This document shows, piece after piece, positions 1 to 7,560 of a DNA stretch of 64,000 nt. A program made the translations under genes and the position numbers. How positions within the stretch are numbered: position 1 is the first letter of the stretch; the number at the start of each line of letters is the position of its first letter. The DNA is from CAZQFV01 sp964592645 (GTDB lineage: Bacteria > Chloroflexota > Chloroflexia > DTKN01), in NCBI GenBank assembly GCA_964592645.1, contig CAZQFV010000001.1:124001-188000 (forward strand), in the 5' to 3' direction. The notes below the pieces were generated by a model, which made no database searches, was not told the DNA's origin, and saw only the letters and a program-made list of their open reading frames with translations.

Positions 1-545
1 TCACCGTGGCCGCCAACCGCCTGCTGGCGGCGCGCCTCCCCTACCCCCTGCACCTGGGCATCACCGAGGCCGGCCTGCCCTGGGCCGGGACCATCCGCTC
101 CACCGTGGGCCTGGGCATCCTGCTCTTCGAGGGACTGGGCGACACCATCCGCGTCTCCCTCACCGGCGACCCCGTGGAGGAGGTGCGCGTGGCCTACGAG
201 ATCCTGCGCGCCCTGGACATGCGCCGGCGCGGCCCCACCCTCATCTCCTGCCCCACCTGCGGGCGCACCGAGATCGACCTGGTGCGCCTGGCGGAGCAGG
301 TACAGGAGCGCCTCCAGCCCATCACCGCGCCCATCACCGTGGCCGTCATGGGCTGCGTGGTCAACGGACCGGGCGAGGCCCGCGCGGCCGACTACGGCAT
401 CGCCGGGGGTAAGGGCCGCGGCGCCGTCTTCCGCGCCGGCCAGGTGGTGGCCACCGTCCCCGAGGAGCGCCTCGTGGAGGCGCTGATGTCGCAAATCGAG
501 GAGGGATTGAAAACAGGGAACAGAGAACAGAGGGCCGAGAGCTGA
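1..545 (+). CDS. ispG: 4-hydroxy-3-methylbut-2-enyl diphosphate synthase, C-terminal part
   Basis: This is the C-terminal ~180 residues of IspG (GcpE), the [4Fe-4S] enzyme of the MEP isoprenoid pathway; its start lies left of the window. The visible part carries GITEAG, STVGLGILL and GDTIRVSLT, then the cluster ligands in CPTCGR (codons at 249 and 258) and GCVVNGPGEA (cysteine near 354), all typical of the family. The last ~11 residues (KTGNREQRAES) are not family-like: they are the in-frame translation of a heptamer repeat array starting at 509, which also supplies the TGA stop. A polyprenyl synthase at 21.7-22.7 kb would use the products of this pathway. Confidence 0.95.
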   Translation, partial: TVAANRLLAARLPYPLHLGITEAGLPWAGTIRSTVGLGILLFEGLGDTIRVSLTGDPVEEVRVAYEILRALDMRRRGPTLISCPTCGRTEIDLVRLAEQVQERLQPITAPITVAVMGCVVNGPGEARAADYGIAGGKGRGAVFRAGQVVATVPEERLVEALMSQIEEGLKTGNREQRAES

Positions 546-620
546 AAGCTGATAGCCGGGAGCTGCGAACCGCTGCCAGAGACCCAACAACCGCTACCCA
601 ATAACCGATCACCGCTCCCC
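509..620. repeat. Degenerate tandem heptamer array
   Basis: Sixteen consecutive 7-mers run from 509 to 620 without a phase slip (GAAAACA, GGGAACA, GAGAACA, GAGGGCC, GAGAGCT and so on to GCTCCCC). Position 6 is C in all sixteen and position 1 is G in fourteen. The array begins inside the 3' end of ispG, supplies its stop codon, and stops just before the promoter of the next gene. Confidence 0.8.
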
Positions 621-624
621 CCAT

Positions 625-653
625 TTGACAGAACCGCCCGCTCTGGCTACAAT
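625..653 (+). promoter_or_regulatory. Sigma-70-type promoter for the Rrf2-pst genes
   Basis: TTGACA (625-630), a 17-bp spacer and TACAAT (648-653) lie 35 bp before the Rrf2 start. A short inverted pair CTAC/GTAG (656-659, 667-670) just downstream could be an operator, perhaps for Rrf2 autoregulation; that is inference. Confidence 0.75.
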
Positions 654-688
654 TCCTACAACTTCAGTAGACATTATAGGAGTTTGCC

Positions 689-1192
689 GTGCGTCTCTCG
701 CGCCGCAGCAAGTACGCCCTCCTGGCCCTCTTCGACCTGGCCGGCCGCCCCGACAGCAGGCCCGTGCCCCTGAAGGAGCTGGCCGCGCGCAACAAGATCC
801 CCCACAAGTTCCTGGAGCAGATCTTTCGCCCCCTGCGCAGCGCCGGCATCGTCCACGGCCAGGTGGGCGCCCGCGGCGGCTACACCCTGGGCCGGCCGGC
901 CCAGGAGATCGCCGTCGGCGCGGTCATCCGCATCCTCGACGGCACCCTGGCCCCCGTCTCCTGCATCGGCCAGATCGCCTACGAGCGCTGCACCTGCCCC
1001 GACGAGCAAGCCTGTCCCCTGCGGGCGGTGATGCTCCGGGTGCGCCAGGCCATCGTCGCCGTGGTCGACAGCACCACCCTGGCCGACGCCGCCGGCCCCC
1101 GGCTGGTCGGGGAGGCCGGGGCCGATCCCGCGCCGACCGTCGATTGCTCGACCCGCCAGGGGCGAAGCGGGCGTGGCTCCCGCAACGCCTAA
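689..1192 (+). CDS. Rrf2 family transcriptional regulator
   Basis: A 167-residue protein with the N-terminal winged helix of Rrf2/IscR regulators (MRLSRRSKYALLAL, then RNKIPHKFLEQIF and GARGGYTLGRP). A cysteine cluster at residues 92, 101, 103 and 109 resembles the Fe-S or redox-sensing cysteines of IscR/NsrR-like members, so the signal is probably redox, nitric oxide or Fe-S status. The GTG start at 689 follows TAGGAG. The tail after residue ~135 is rich in G, R and S and poorly conserved. It lies 10 bp before pstS, so the two may be co-transcribed, an unusual pairing. The target genes cannot be read from the sequence. Confidence 0.9.
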   Translation: MRLSRRSKYALLALFDLAGRPDSRPVPLKELAARNKIPHKFLEQIFRPLRSAGIVHGQVGARGGYTLGRPAQEIAVGAVIRILDGTLAPVSCIGQIAYERCTCPDEQACPLRAVMLRVRQAIVAVVDSTTLADAAGPRLVGEAGADPAPTVDCSTRQGRSGRGSRNA

Positions 1193-1202
1193 GGAGGAAA
1201 GT

Positions 1203-2183
1203 ATGCGCCCGGCCTATCGCACCCGCCTTCTGGGCATCGCCCTGCTGGGGCTGATCGTCCTGCCCGCGCTGCTCGCCTGCGGCGGCGTAGGAACCCCGGC
1301 CCCCGGCACCCCGGACGAGCTAGAAGGGACGATCCGGGTTTCCGGGGCCTGGGCCCTTTACCCCATGATGGTCAAGTGGGCCGAAGAGTTCCAGAAGGTG
1401 CACCCCAAGGTGCGGGTGGAGGTCTCGGCCGGCGGAGCCGGCAAAGGGGCGGCCGACGCCCTGGCCGGCCTGGTGGAGATCGGCATGATCTCGCGCGAGA
1501 TCAAGCAGGAAGAGATCGACCAGGGCGCCTTTTTCGTGCCGGTGGTCAAGGACGCCGTCTTCCCGGCGGTCAACGCGGCCAACCCGGTCCTGCCGGCGCT
1601 GCTCGCCCATGGCCTGCCCCGGCAGACGTCCGTCGCCCTGTGGATCGAGGGGCGGGCCATGACCTGGGGCCAGGCGGCCGGGACCGCCTGCGCCGACCCG
1701 GTCAACGTCTACACCCGCTCGGACGCCTGCGGCGCGGCCGATACCTGGGCCAAGTACCTGGGCGGGGCCCAGGAGGACCTGCAGGGCATCGCCGTCTACG
1801 GCGACCCCGGCCTGGCCGAGGCCGTGAACCAGGACCCCCTGGGGATCGGCTACAACAACCTGAACTATGCCTACGACCCCCAGACCGGCCGGCCGGTGGC
1901 CGGCCTGGTCATCGTGCCGATCGACGTCAACGAGAACGGCCGCGTCGACCCCGAGGAGAAGCTCGACACCAAGGCCCAGGCCCTGGAGGCCGTGCTCTCC
2001 GGGGTCTATCCCTCCCCGCCGGCGCGCGACCTCTACCTGATGACCAGGGGGCGGTTCCAGGGCCTGGCGCTGGAGTTCGTCCGCTGGATCCTGACCGCCG
2101 GCCAACAGTACGTGGACGGGACCGGCTATATCCTGCTCCACGACTCCCAGGTCCAGGAAGCCCTGGAAAAGCTGGGCAAGTAG
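1203..2183 (+). CDS. pstS: Phosphate ABC transporter, substrate-binding lipoprotein
   Basis: A 326-residue PstS-like periplasmic binding protein. It has a lipoprotein signal peptide ending in the lipobox LLAC, followed by a Gly/Pro linker. The mature part has the PstS-type fold (SGAWALYPMM, VSAGGAGKG, IGMISREI). The ATG at 1203 is preceded by AAGGAGG (1192-1198), which is why it is preferred over an in-frame ATG 30 bp upstream. It starts the gene order pstS-pstC-pstA-pstB, which imports inorganic phosphate. No phoU or phoR is seen nearby. Confidence 0.88.
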   Translation: MRPAYRTRLLGIALLGLIVLPALLACGGVGTPAPGTPDELEGTIRVSGAWALYPMMVKWAEEFQKVHPKVRVEVSAGGAGKGAADALAGLVEIGMISREIKQEEIDQGAFFVPVVKDAVFPAVNAANPVLPALLAHGLPRQTSVALWIEGRAMTWGQAAGTACADPVNVYTRSDACGAADTWAKYLGGAQEDLQGIAVYGDPGLAEAVNQDPLGIGYNNLNYAYDPQTGRPVAGLVIVPIDVNENGRVDPEEKLDTKAQALEAVLSGVYPSPPARDLYLMTRGRFQGLALEFVRWILTAGQQYVDGTGYILLHDSQVQEALEKLGK

Positions 2184-2188
2184 GGACT

Positions 2189-3076
2189 ATGCTCTGGCGA
2201 CGGCTGCAAGACCTGCTCAGCGCCTCCCTGATGCGCTTGGCGTTAGCGCTGGCCAACCTGCTCGTCCTGCTGATCGTCGCCGGCCTGCTGATCCGCTCCT
2301 GGCCGATCCTCTCCACCAAGGCGCTGTCGGAGCTGCTCCTGGGGACCTTCTGGCAGCCCCTGAAGGGCAGCTTCGGCTTTCTGCCCTTTATCGTCGGCAC
2401 CCTGGAGGTCACCGCCATCGCCATGCTCCTGGCGGTGCCCATCTGCCTGCTCACCGCCATCTACCTCTCCGAGTACGCCCCCCCACGGCTGGCGCGCGTC
2501 GTGCGCCCGGCGATCGACCTGCTGGCCGGCATCCCCTCGGTCATCTTTGGTTTCTGGGGCGTCCTGGTCGTCGTGCCCGGGGTGCGCTGGATGGCCCAGG
2601 CCATGGGCGTCCGCTCCACCGGGTACAGCCTGCTGGCCGGGGGCATCGTCCTGGCGGTGATGGTCCTGCCGGTGATCATCTCCGTGGCCGTCGAGGTGCT
2701 GCAGGGCGTCCCCGCCGAGGCCCGGGAGGCGGCCCTGGCCCTGGGAGCGACGCGCTGGGAGGCGGTCAAGCATGTCCTGCTGCGCAGCGGGCTGCGCGGC
2801 ATCCTGGCGGCAATCGTCCTGGGGTTCACCCGCGCCCTGGGCGAGACCATGGCCGTGTTGATGGTGGTGGGCAACGTGGTCAGGATTCCGCGCTCGATCT
2901 TTGATCCCGCCTATCCGCTGCCGGCGCTGATCGCCAACAACTATGGCGAGATGATGTCCGTTCCCCTGTACGACTCGGCCCTGCTGCTGGCGGCGCTGAT
3001 CCTGTTGGTCGTCGTGGCCGGCTTCAACCTGGCCGCCCGGCTGGCGCTGCGGCGGCTGGAAAGGGGGGGGCGCTAG
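2189..3076 (+). CDS. pstC: Phosphate ABC transporter permease PstC
   Basis: A 295-residue inner-membrane permease with about six hydrophobic segments and the ABC-permease EAA loop (EAREAALALGATRWEAVKHV) that docks onto the ATPase, plus the family motifs GIPSVIFGFWG and TRALGETMAV. The ATG at 2189 lies 5 bp after the pstS stop. A much longer open frame runs upstream through pstS but is only an antiphase extension. It pairs with PstA to form the channel. Confidence 0.93.
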   Translation: MLWRRLQDLLSASLMRLALALANLLVLLIVAGLLIRSWPILSTKALSELLLGTFWQPLKGSFGFLPFIVGTLEVTAIAMLLAVPICLLTAIYLSEYAPPRLARVVRPAIDLLAGIPSVIFGFWGVLVVVPGVRWMAQAMGVRSTGYSLLAGGIVLAVMVLPVIISVAVEVLQGVPAEAREAALALGATRWEAVKHVLLRSGLRGILAAIVLGFTRALGETMAVLMVVGNVVRIPRSIFDPAYPLPALIANNYGEMMSVPLYDSALLLAALILLVVVAGFNLAARLALRRLERGGR

Positions 3077-3925
3077 GTGCGCGCGCGCAAGCTGGAGGAG
3101 CGTATCTTCAAGGGGCTCATGGTCGCCGCGCTGGCCGTCGTCCTGGTCGTGCTGGCCAGCATCGTGGTCGCCGTGGCGCTGCGCGGCCTGCCGGCCCTGA
3201 AGCTGTCCATGCTCACCCAGACCCCCAAGGGCGGCTACTACCTGGGCGGCGAGGGGGGCATCGCCAACGCCATCGTCGGCTCGCTGTACCTGGCGCTGGG
3301 GGCGGCGGTGCTGGCGATCGCCCTGGGACTGCCGATCGCCTTGGCCATGCAGTGCGAGTACGCCAGCGGACGGGTCATCGGCCTGACCCGCCTCTCCCTG
3401 GACCTGCTCTGGGGCACGCCGTCCATCGTCCTGGGGGCCTTTGGCTTTATCGCCATGCGCGCCCTGGGCCTGCGGGCCTCCCTGCTCGGCGGGATCGTCG
3501 CCCTGGCGCTGCTGATGCTGCCGATCATGACCCGGGCCATCGAGGAGGTGATCCGCATGGTCCCCTTGGAGCTGAAGGAAATCTCGTATGCCATGGGCGC
3601 GACGCGGATCGAGACGACCCTGGCCGTGGTGCTGCGCCAGGCGCTGCCGGGGATCGTCACCGCGATCCTGCTGGCCTTTGGCCGGGGGATCGGCGACGCC
3701 GCCTCGATCCTCTTCACGGCCGGCTACACCGACTATATCCCGCGCTCCCTGCTCGACCCGGCGGCCTCCCTGCCGCTGGCCGTCTTTTTCCAGTTGGCCA
3801 CCCCGTATCCCGAGGTCCAGCAGCGGGCCTATGCCTCGGCCCTGGTGCTGCTGGTCATCGTCCTCCTGGTCAGCCTGGCTTCCCGGCTCCTCAGCCGGCG
3901 CCTGTCCAGGCACATTGTCAGATAG
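3077..3925 (+). CDS. pstA: Phosphate ABC transporter permease PstA
   Basis: A 282-residue permease with about six membrane segments, WGTPSIVLGAFGF, and an EAA loop around ELKEISYAMGATRIETTL. GIGDAASILFTAGYTDYIPRS is the typical PstA periplasmic region. It starts with GTG immediately after the pstC stop (no gap), so translation is probably coupled. It forms the transmembrane pore with PstC. Confidence 0.92.
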   Translation: MRARKLEERIFKGLMVAALAVVLVVLASIVVAVALRGLPALKLSMLTQTPKGGYYLGGEGGIANAIVGSLYLALGAAVLAIALGLPIALAMQCEYASGRVIGLTRLSLDLLWGTPSIVLGAFGFIAMRALGLRASLLGGIVALALLMLPIMTRAIEEVIRMVPLELKEISYAMGATRIETTLAVVLRQALPGIVTAILLAFGRGIGDAASILFTAGYTDYIPRSLLDPAASLPLAVFFQLATPYPEVQQRAYASALVLLVIVLLVSLASRLLSRRLSRHIVR

Positions 3926-3933
3926 GTGCGGCC

Positions 3934-4776
3934 ATGCCTCACATCAGCCTGCGGAACTTGAGCGTCTCCTACGGGAAACAGTGCGCCCTGCGCGACGTGA
4001 CCGTCGATCTCCCCGACCGCCAGATCACGGCGATCATCGGCCCCTCGGGCTGCGGCAAGACGACCCTGCTCAAGAGCGTGAACCGCCTGATCGACCTCTG
4101 CGACGACGTGCAGACCCACGGCGAGGTGCGGATCGACGGGCTCAACATCTACGACCCCCAGGCCGACCTCCTGGCCCTGCGCAAGAAGGCGGGGTTCCTT
4201 TCCCAGCGGCCCTACCCCCTGCCCATGTCGATCTATGACAACATCGCCTTCGGCCCACGGATCCACCGGATGAGCCGCGCGCAGATCATGCGCCAGATCG
4301 AGCGGCTGAAAGAAAGTGGCCTGCTGGGGGAAGGGCCCGCCGCGGCCCGTTTGCTCCGCCTCCGCGGGCGGCCCGAGATGGACCTGCTGGTGGAGGGGTA
4401 CCTGCGGCTGGCCGGCCTGTGGGAAGAGGTCCAGGACCGCCTGCACACCCCGGCGGCCAAGCTGTCCATCGGCCAGCAGCAGCGGCTGGCCCTGGCACGG
4501 GCGCTGGCCGTGGAGCCGGAGGCCATCCTGGCCGACGAGCCGACCTCGGCCCTGGACCCCATCTCGGCGCAGCTCATCGAGCGGCAGCTCGCGCTCTTGA
4601 AGAAAGACTATACCATCGTGGTGGTGACCCACATCCTGCGCCAGGCGCGGCGCATCGCCGACTATGTCCTCTTCCTGTACATGGGCGAGCTGGTGGAGCA
4701 CGGCAGCGCCGAGCAGGTCTTTCAAACGCCCCGCGACGAGCGGACGCGGGCCTATATCTCGGGAGTGATCAGCTGA
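3934..4776 (+). CDS. pstB: Phosphate ABC transporter ATP-binding protein
   Basis: A 280-residue ABC ATPase with Walker A GPSGCGKTT, Walker B ILADEPTSALDP, and the PstB-specific stretch LLALRKKAGFLSQ. Two departures from usual PstB are visible: the signature motif reads LSIGQQQRL instead of LSGGQQQRL, and about 20-25 extra residues (around LLGEGPAAARLLRLRGRPEM) sit in the helical domain, making it longer than the ~250-260 residues usual for the family. The ATG at 3934 lies 8 bp after pstA. It is the last gene of the pst cluster. Confidence 0.9.
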   Translation: MPHISLRNLSVSYGKQCALRDVTVDLPDRQITAIIGPSGCGKTTLLKSVNRLIDLCDDVQTHGEVRIDGLNIYDPQADLLALRKKAGFLSQRPYPLPMSIYDNIAFGPRIHRMSRAQIMRQIERLKESGLLGEGPAAARLLRLRGRPEMDLLVEGYLRLAGLWEEVQDRLHTPAAKLSIGQQQRLALARALAVEPEAILADEPTSALDPISAQLIERQLALLKKDYTIVVVTHILRQARRIADYVLFLYMGELVEHGSAEQVFQTPRDERTRAYISGVIS

Positions 4777-4844
4777 TGGACAGGCCTCCCTTTTATGGTC
4801 CCATCTTACCCCGTCTTTTTCCAGCCTATCAAGGAGGAAAAGCC

Positions 4845-6164
4845 ATGCGCAACCGAATCGTGCCCTCGGCCCTCGTGCTGTTGCTCGTGCTCGCGGGCGG
4901 CGGCGTCGGCACGGCCGGCCCGGCCGCCGAAAGCCCGCTCCCGGAGCGCCCCCGCCCACACCAGGCCGCCATTATCGTCGACCACACCTGCACCGACATC
5001 ACCCAGATCCCACCCTACTGGATCGAACAGGCCAAGCAGTTCGTCGTCCACTACGCCCATACCTCCCACGGCAGCCAGGTGCTCTCCGGGCTGGAGTGGC
5101 TGGAGGGCCAGGATGCCGTCTACAACGTCGACATCGCGCTCGGCAACGGGATCGTCCTGCCGGGCGATCCCACGGCCCTGGGCTTTTACGACGGCAACAA
5201 CTACGGCGGCAACAACTACATCACCCCCGACATGTATTGGGAGACCGCGGACGGCATCACCCATACCCGCAGCGTCGTCGACACCGGCTGGTTCGACTTC
5301 TCCCTCTGGACCTGGTGCGGCCAGATGTCCTACTACGAGGATGCCCAGATCCAGCAGTACCTGGACACCATGGCCCAATTCGAGAGCGAGTACCCGGGCA
5401 TCCGCTTCATCCTCTACACCGGCCACACCGACGGCACCGGCCCGGGCGAGGCCCTGTGGCGGCACAACGATATGGCCCGCCAGTACGCCCTGGACAACCA
5501 CATGGTCCTCTTCGACTTTGCCGACATCGAGACCTACGCCCCCGACGGCAGCGGCCCCTACTACAACGACGGCGAGGGCACCTGCCAGTGGTGCGCCGAC
5601 TGGTGCGCCGACCACCCGGAGGACTGCGCCGACCTGCCCACTTCCTGCGCGCACTCGGACTATGAGCCGGAGCAGGCGCTCTTCTGCAAGCTCAAGGGCC
5701 AGGCTTTCTGGTGGCTTATGGCCCGCCTGGCCGGCTGGCCCGGGCCGGCCGGCCAGGAGCCGGACCTCTCCACCTCCGCCAAGCAGGCCGACTACGAAAC
5801 CCCCACCCAGGGCGAGACGGTCCACTACGCCGTGCGCCTGGCCAACACCGGCGGCCCGCTCTCCGGCACCGTCTCTCTCACCGACGTCGTGCCGGCCGGC
5901 CTGGCCTACGTCCCCGGCTCCCTGGAGGCCACCGCCGGCACGCCCGACGACGGCGCCGCCCCCGTCCTGCGCTGGTCCGGCCCACTCGACCCCGATCCCG
6001 TCGTCACCATCACCTACGCCGTCACCGTGACCACCGCCGGCACCGAGCGCCTCACCAACACCGCCACCATCGCCGTGCCCGGTCTGGGCAGCCTCACCCG
6101 CAGCGCCACCGTCTGGGCCAACTGGCAGTTCTATCGGGTCTATCTACCCGTAGTGGAAAGGTAG
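4845..6164 (+). CDS. Secreted protein with C-terminal DUF11-like domain and YLPVVER tail
   Basis: A 439-residue exported protein. The ATG at 4845 follows AAGGAGGAAAAG. Residues 1-24 form a signal peptide. The central ~280 residues (starting IIVDHTCTDITQIPPYWIEQ; cysteine-rich near CQWCADWCADHPEDC) are not a family I can name. Residues ~325-420 match the DUF11/conserved-repeat type (GETVHYAVRLANTGG, LTDVVPAGLAYVPGS) found in surface proteins. It ends in FYRVYLPVVER, a tail shared with the secreted protein at 40750-42030. It follows pstB by 68 bp but has its own ribosome site, so a phosphate-related role is not implied. Confidence 0.75.
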   Translation: MRNRIVPSALVLLLVLAGGGVGTAGPAAESPLPERPRPHQAAIIVDHTCTDITQIPPYWIEQAKQFVVHYAHTSHGSQVLSGLEWLEGQDAVYNVDIALGNGIVLPGDPTALGFYDGNNYGGNNYITPDMYWETADGITHTRSVVDTGWFDFSLWTWCGQMSYYEDAQIQQYLDTMAQFESEYPGIRFILYTGHTDGTGPGEALWRHNDMARQYALDNHMVLFDFADIETYAPDGSGPYYNDGEGTCQWCADWCADHPEDCADLPTSCAHSDYEPEQALFCKLKGQAFWWLMARLAGWPGPAGQEPDLSTSAKQADYETPTQGETVHYAVRLANTGGPLSGTVSLTDVVPAGLAYVPGSLEATAGTPDDGAAPVLRWSGPLDPDPVVTITYAVTVTTAGTERLTNTATIAVPGLGSLTRSATVWANWQFYRVYLPVVER

Positions 6165-6229
6165 GGGGGGGATTGGGCACCAGGTCCCGGCCTCGAGGTT
6201 GAGTCCCATCCCCTCCCCAGGAGGCTACC

Positions 6230-7507
6230 ATACCGACCACCCCATCGCCGAGCCCCCGCATCATCGTGGTAGGCGCCGGCCCCGCCGGCCTGCTGGCGGC
6301 CGGCGAGGCCGCCCTGTCCGGGGCCCAAGTGTTGCTGTTGGAAAAGATGGACCGCCCGGGCCGCAAGCTGCGCCTGGCGGGCAACGGACGCGGCAACCTC
6401 GCCAACACCGCCCCCCTGGACGACTTCCTGGCCCAGTTCGGCGCCAACGGCCCCTTCCTGCGGCCGGCCCTCGCCGCTTTCTCCACCGCTCAGCTCCGGG
6501 GCTTCCTGTCCGAAATCGGCGTCCCCACCGTCGTCGAGCCCTCCGGCCAGGTCTACCCCGCCAGCAACCGCGCCCAAGACGTGGTGGAAGCCCTGCTGCG
6601 CTGGGTGCGGGCCCAAGGGGTTGTCCTGCGCACCGCGACACGGGTGGTGGAGTTGCTGGACGGGGAAAGGGCGGCTGCGGCCGGCCGGGCGCCGCTCGGC
6701 GTGCGGGTCGCCTCGGGGCAGGTCTACCCGGCCGCGGCGGTGGTCCTGGCCACGGGCGGCGCCTCCTACCCCGCCACCGGCTCCAGCGGCGACGGCTACC
6801 GCCTGGCCGCCGCCCTCGGCCACACGATCGTGCCCATCCGGCCGGCCCTCGTCCCGCTGGAGACGGCCGGCGACCTGGCCCCGCGCCTCCAGGGGCTGGC
6901 CCTCCGCGGCGTGACCGTGCGCCTGTACGCGGCGGGGCGGCAGGTCGCGGCCCACTCCGGCGACCTCCTCTTCACCCACTTTGGCCTGTCCGGGCCGGCC
7001 GTCCTGGCCCTCAGCCGTCAGGCCGTGGACGCCCGGCGCGCCGGCCGGGAGGTGGCCCTGGCCATCGATCTCTTCCCGGACCTGCCGGGGCCCGCCCTGG
7101 ACGAGCAACTGCGACATGCCCTGGAATCCCACGGCCGGCAGCAACTGGGGCACCTCCTGGCCGCCCTCCTGCCGCGCCGGCTGGCCCCCCTGGCCTGCGC
7201 CGCGGCCGGCCTCGACCCCACCAAGCGCGGCGCCCAGGTCTCTTCCGCCGAACGCGCCCGGCTGCGCCGCCTGCTCCAGGACCTCCGCCTGGCCATCCGC
7301 GGGCCCCGCCCCTGGAGCGAAGCCCAGGTCACGGCCGGCGGCGTCGACCTGCGCGAGGTGGACCCGCGCACCATGGCCTCGCGCCTCGTGCCCGGCCTCT
7401 ACCTGGCCGGCGAGGTGCTGGACCTGGACGCCGGGACGGGGGGCTACAACCTGCAGGCTGCCTTCGCCACCGGCCGCCTGGCCGGGCGGATGGCCGCGCG
7501 CTGTTGA
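6230..7507 (+). CDS. BaiN/HI0933-family FAD-dependent oxidoreductase (possible ATA start)
   Basis: A flavoprotein of the HI0933/BaiN (YhiN) family. It has the Rossmann FAD site VVGAGPAGLLAAGEA, the family motif GRKLRLAGNGRGNLAN, ATGGASYPATGSSGDGY, and a C-terminal EVLDLDAGTGGYNLQ. The first ordinary start in frame (GTG at 6266) would cut away the first beta strand and has no ribosome site. In frame at 6230 is ATA, 5 bp after a perfect AGGAGG (6219-6224), and it gives a normal N-terminus (MPTTPSPSPRIIVVGAGPAG). I therefore place the start there; a sequencing error changing ATG to ATA is the main alternative. The substrate is unknown. Confidence 0.85.
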   Translation: MPTTPSPSPRIIVVGAGPAGLLAAGEAALSGAQVLLLEKMDRPGRKLRLAGNGRGNLANTAPLDDFLAQFGANGPFLRPALAAFSTAQLRGFLSEIGVPTVVEPSGQVYPASNRAQDVVEALLRWVRAQGVVLRTATRVVELLDGERAAAAGRAPLGVRVASGQVYPAAAVVLATGGASYPATGSSGDGYRLAAALGHTIVPIRPALVPLETAGDLAPRLQGLALRGVTVRLYAAGRQVAAHSGDLLFTHFGLSGPAVLALSRQAVDARRAGREVALAIDLFPDLPGPALDEQLRHALESHGRQQLGHLLAALLPRRLAPLACAAAGLDPTKRGAQVSSAERARLRRLLQDLRLAIRGPRPWSEAQVTAGGVDLREVDPRTMASRLVPGLYLAGEVLDLDAGTGGYNLQAAFATGRLAGRMAARC

Positions 7508-7532
7508 ATCGTGCTATCGCTTGTGGTAGAAT
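7504..7532 (+). promoter_or_regulatory. Promoter for the hybrid histidine kinase
   Basis: TTGAAT (7504-7509), 17 bp, then TAGAAT (7527-7532) with a TGG extension. It overlaps the stop codon of the upstream flavoprotein and lies 28 bp before the kinase start. Confidence 0.6.
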
Positions 7533-7560
7533 AGCGTAAACAGATCCGTGTGAGGACACC

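Noticed and set aside
509..620. CRISPR array
   Set aside because: Units are 7 bp, degenerate and contiguous with no spacers, and there are no cas genes.
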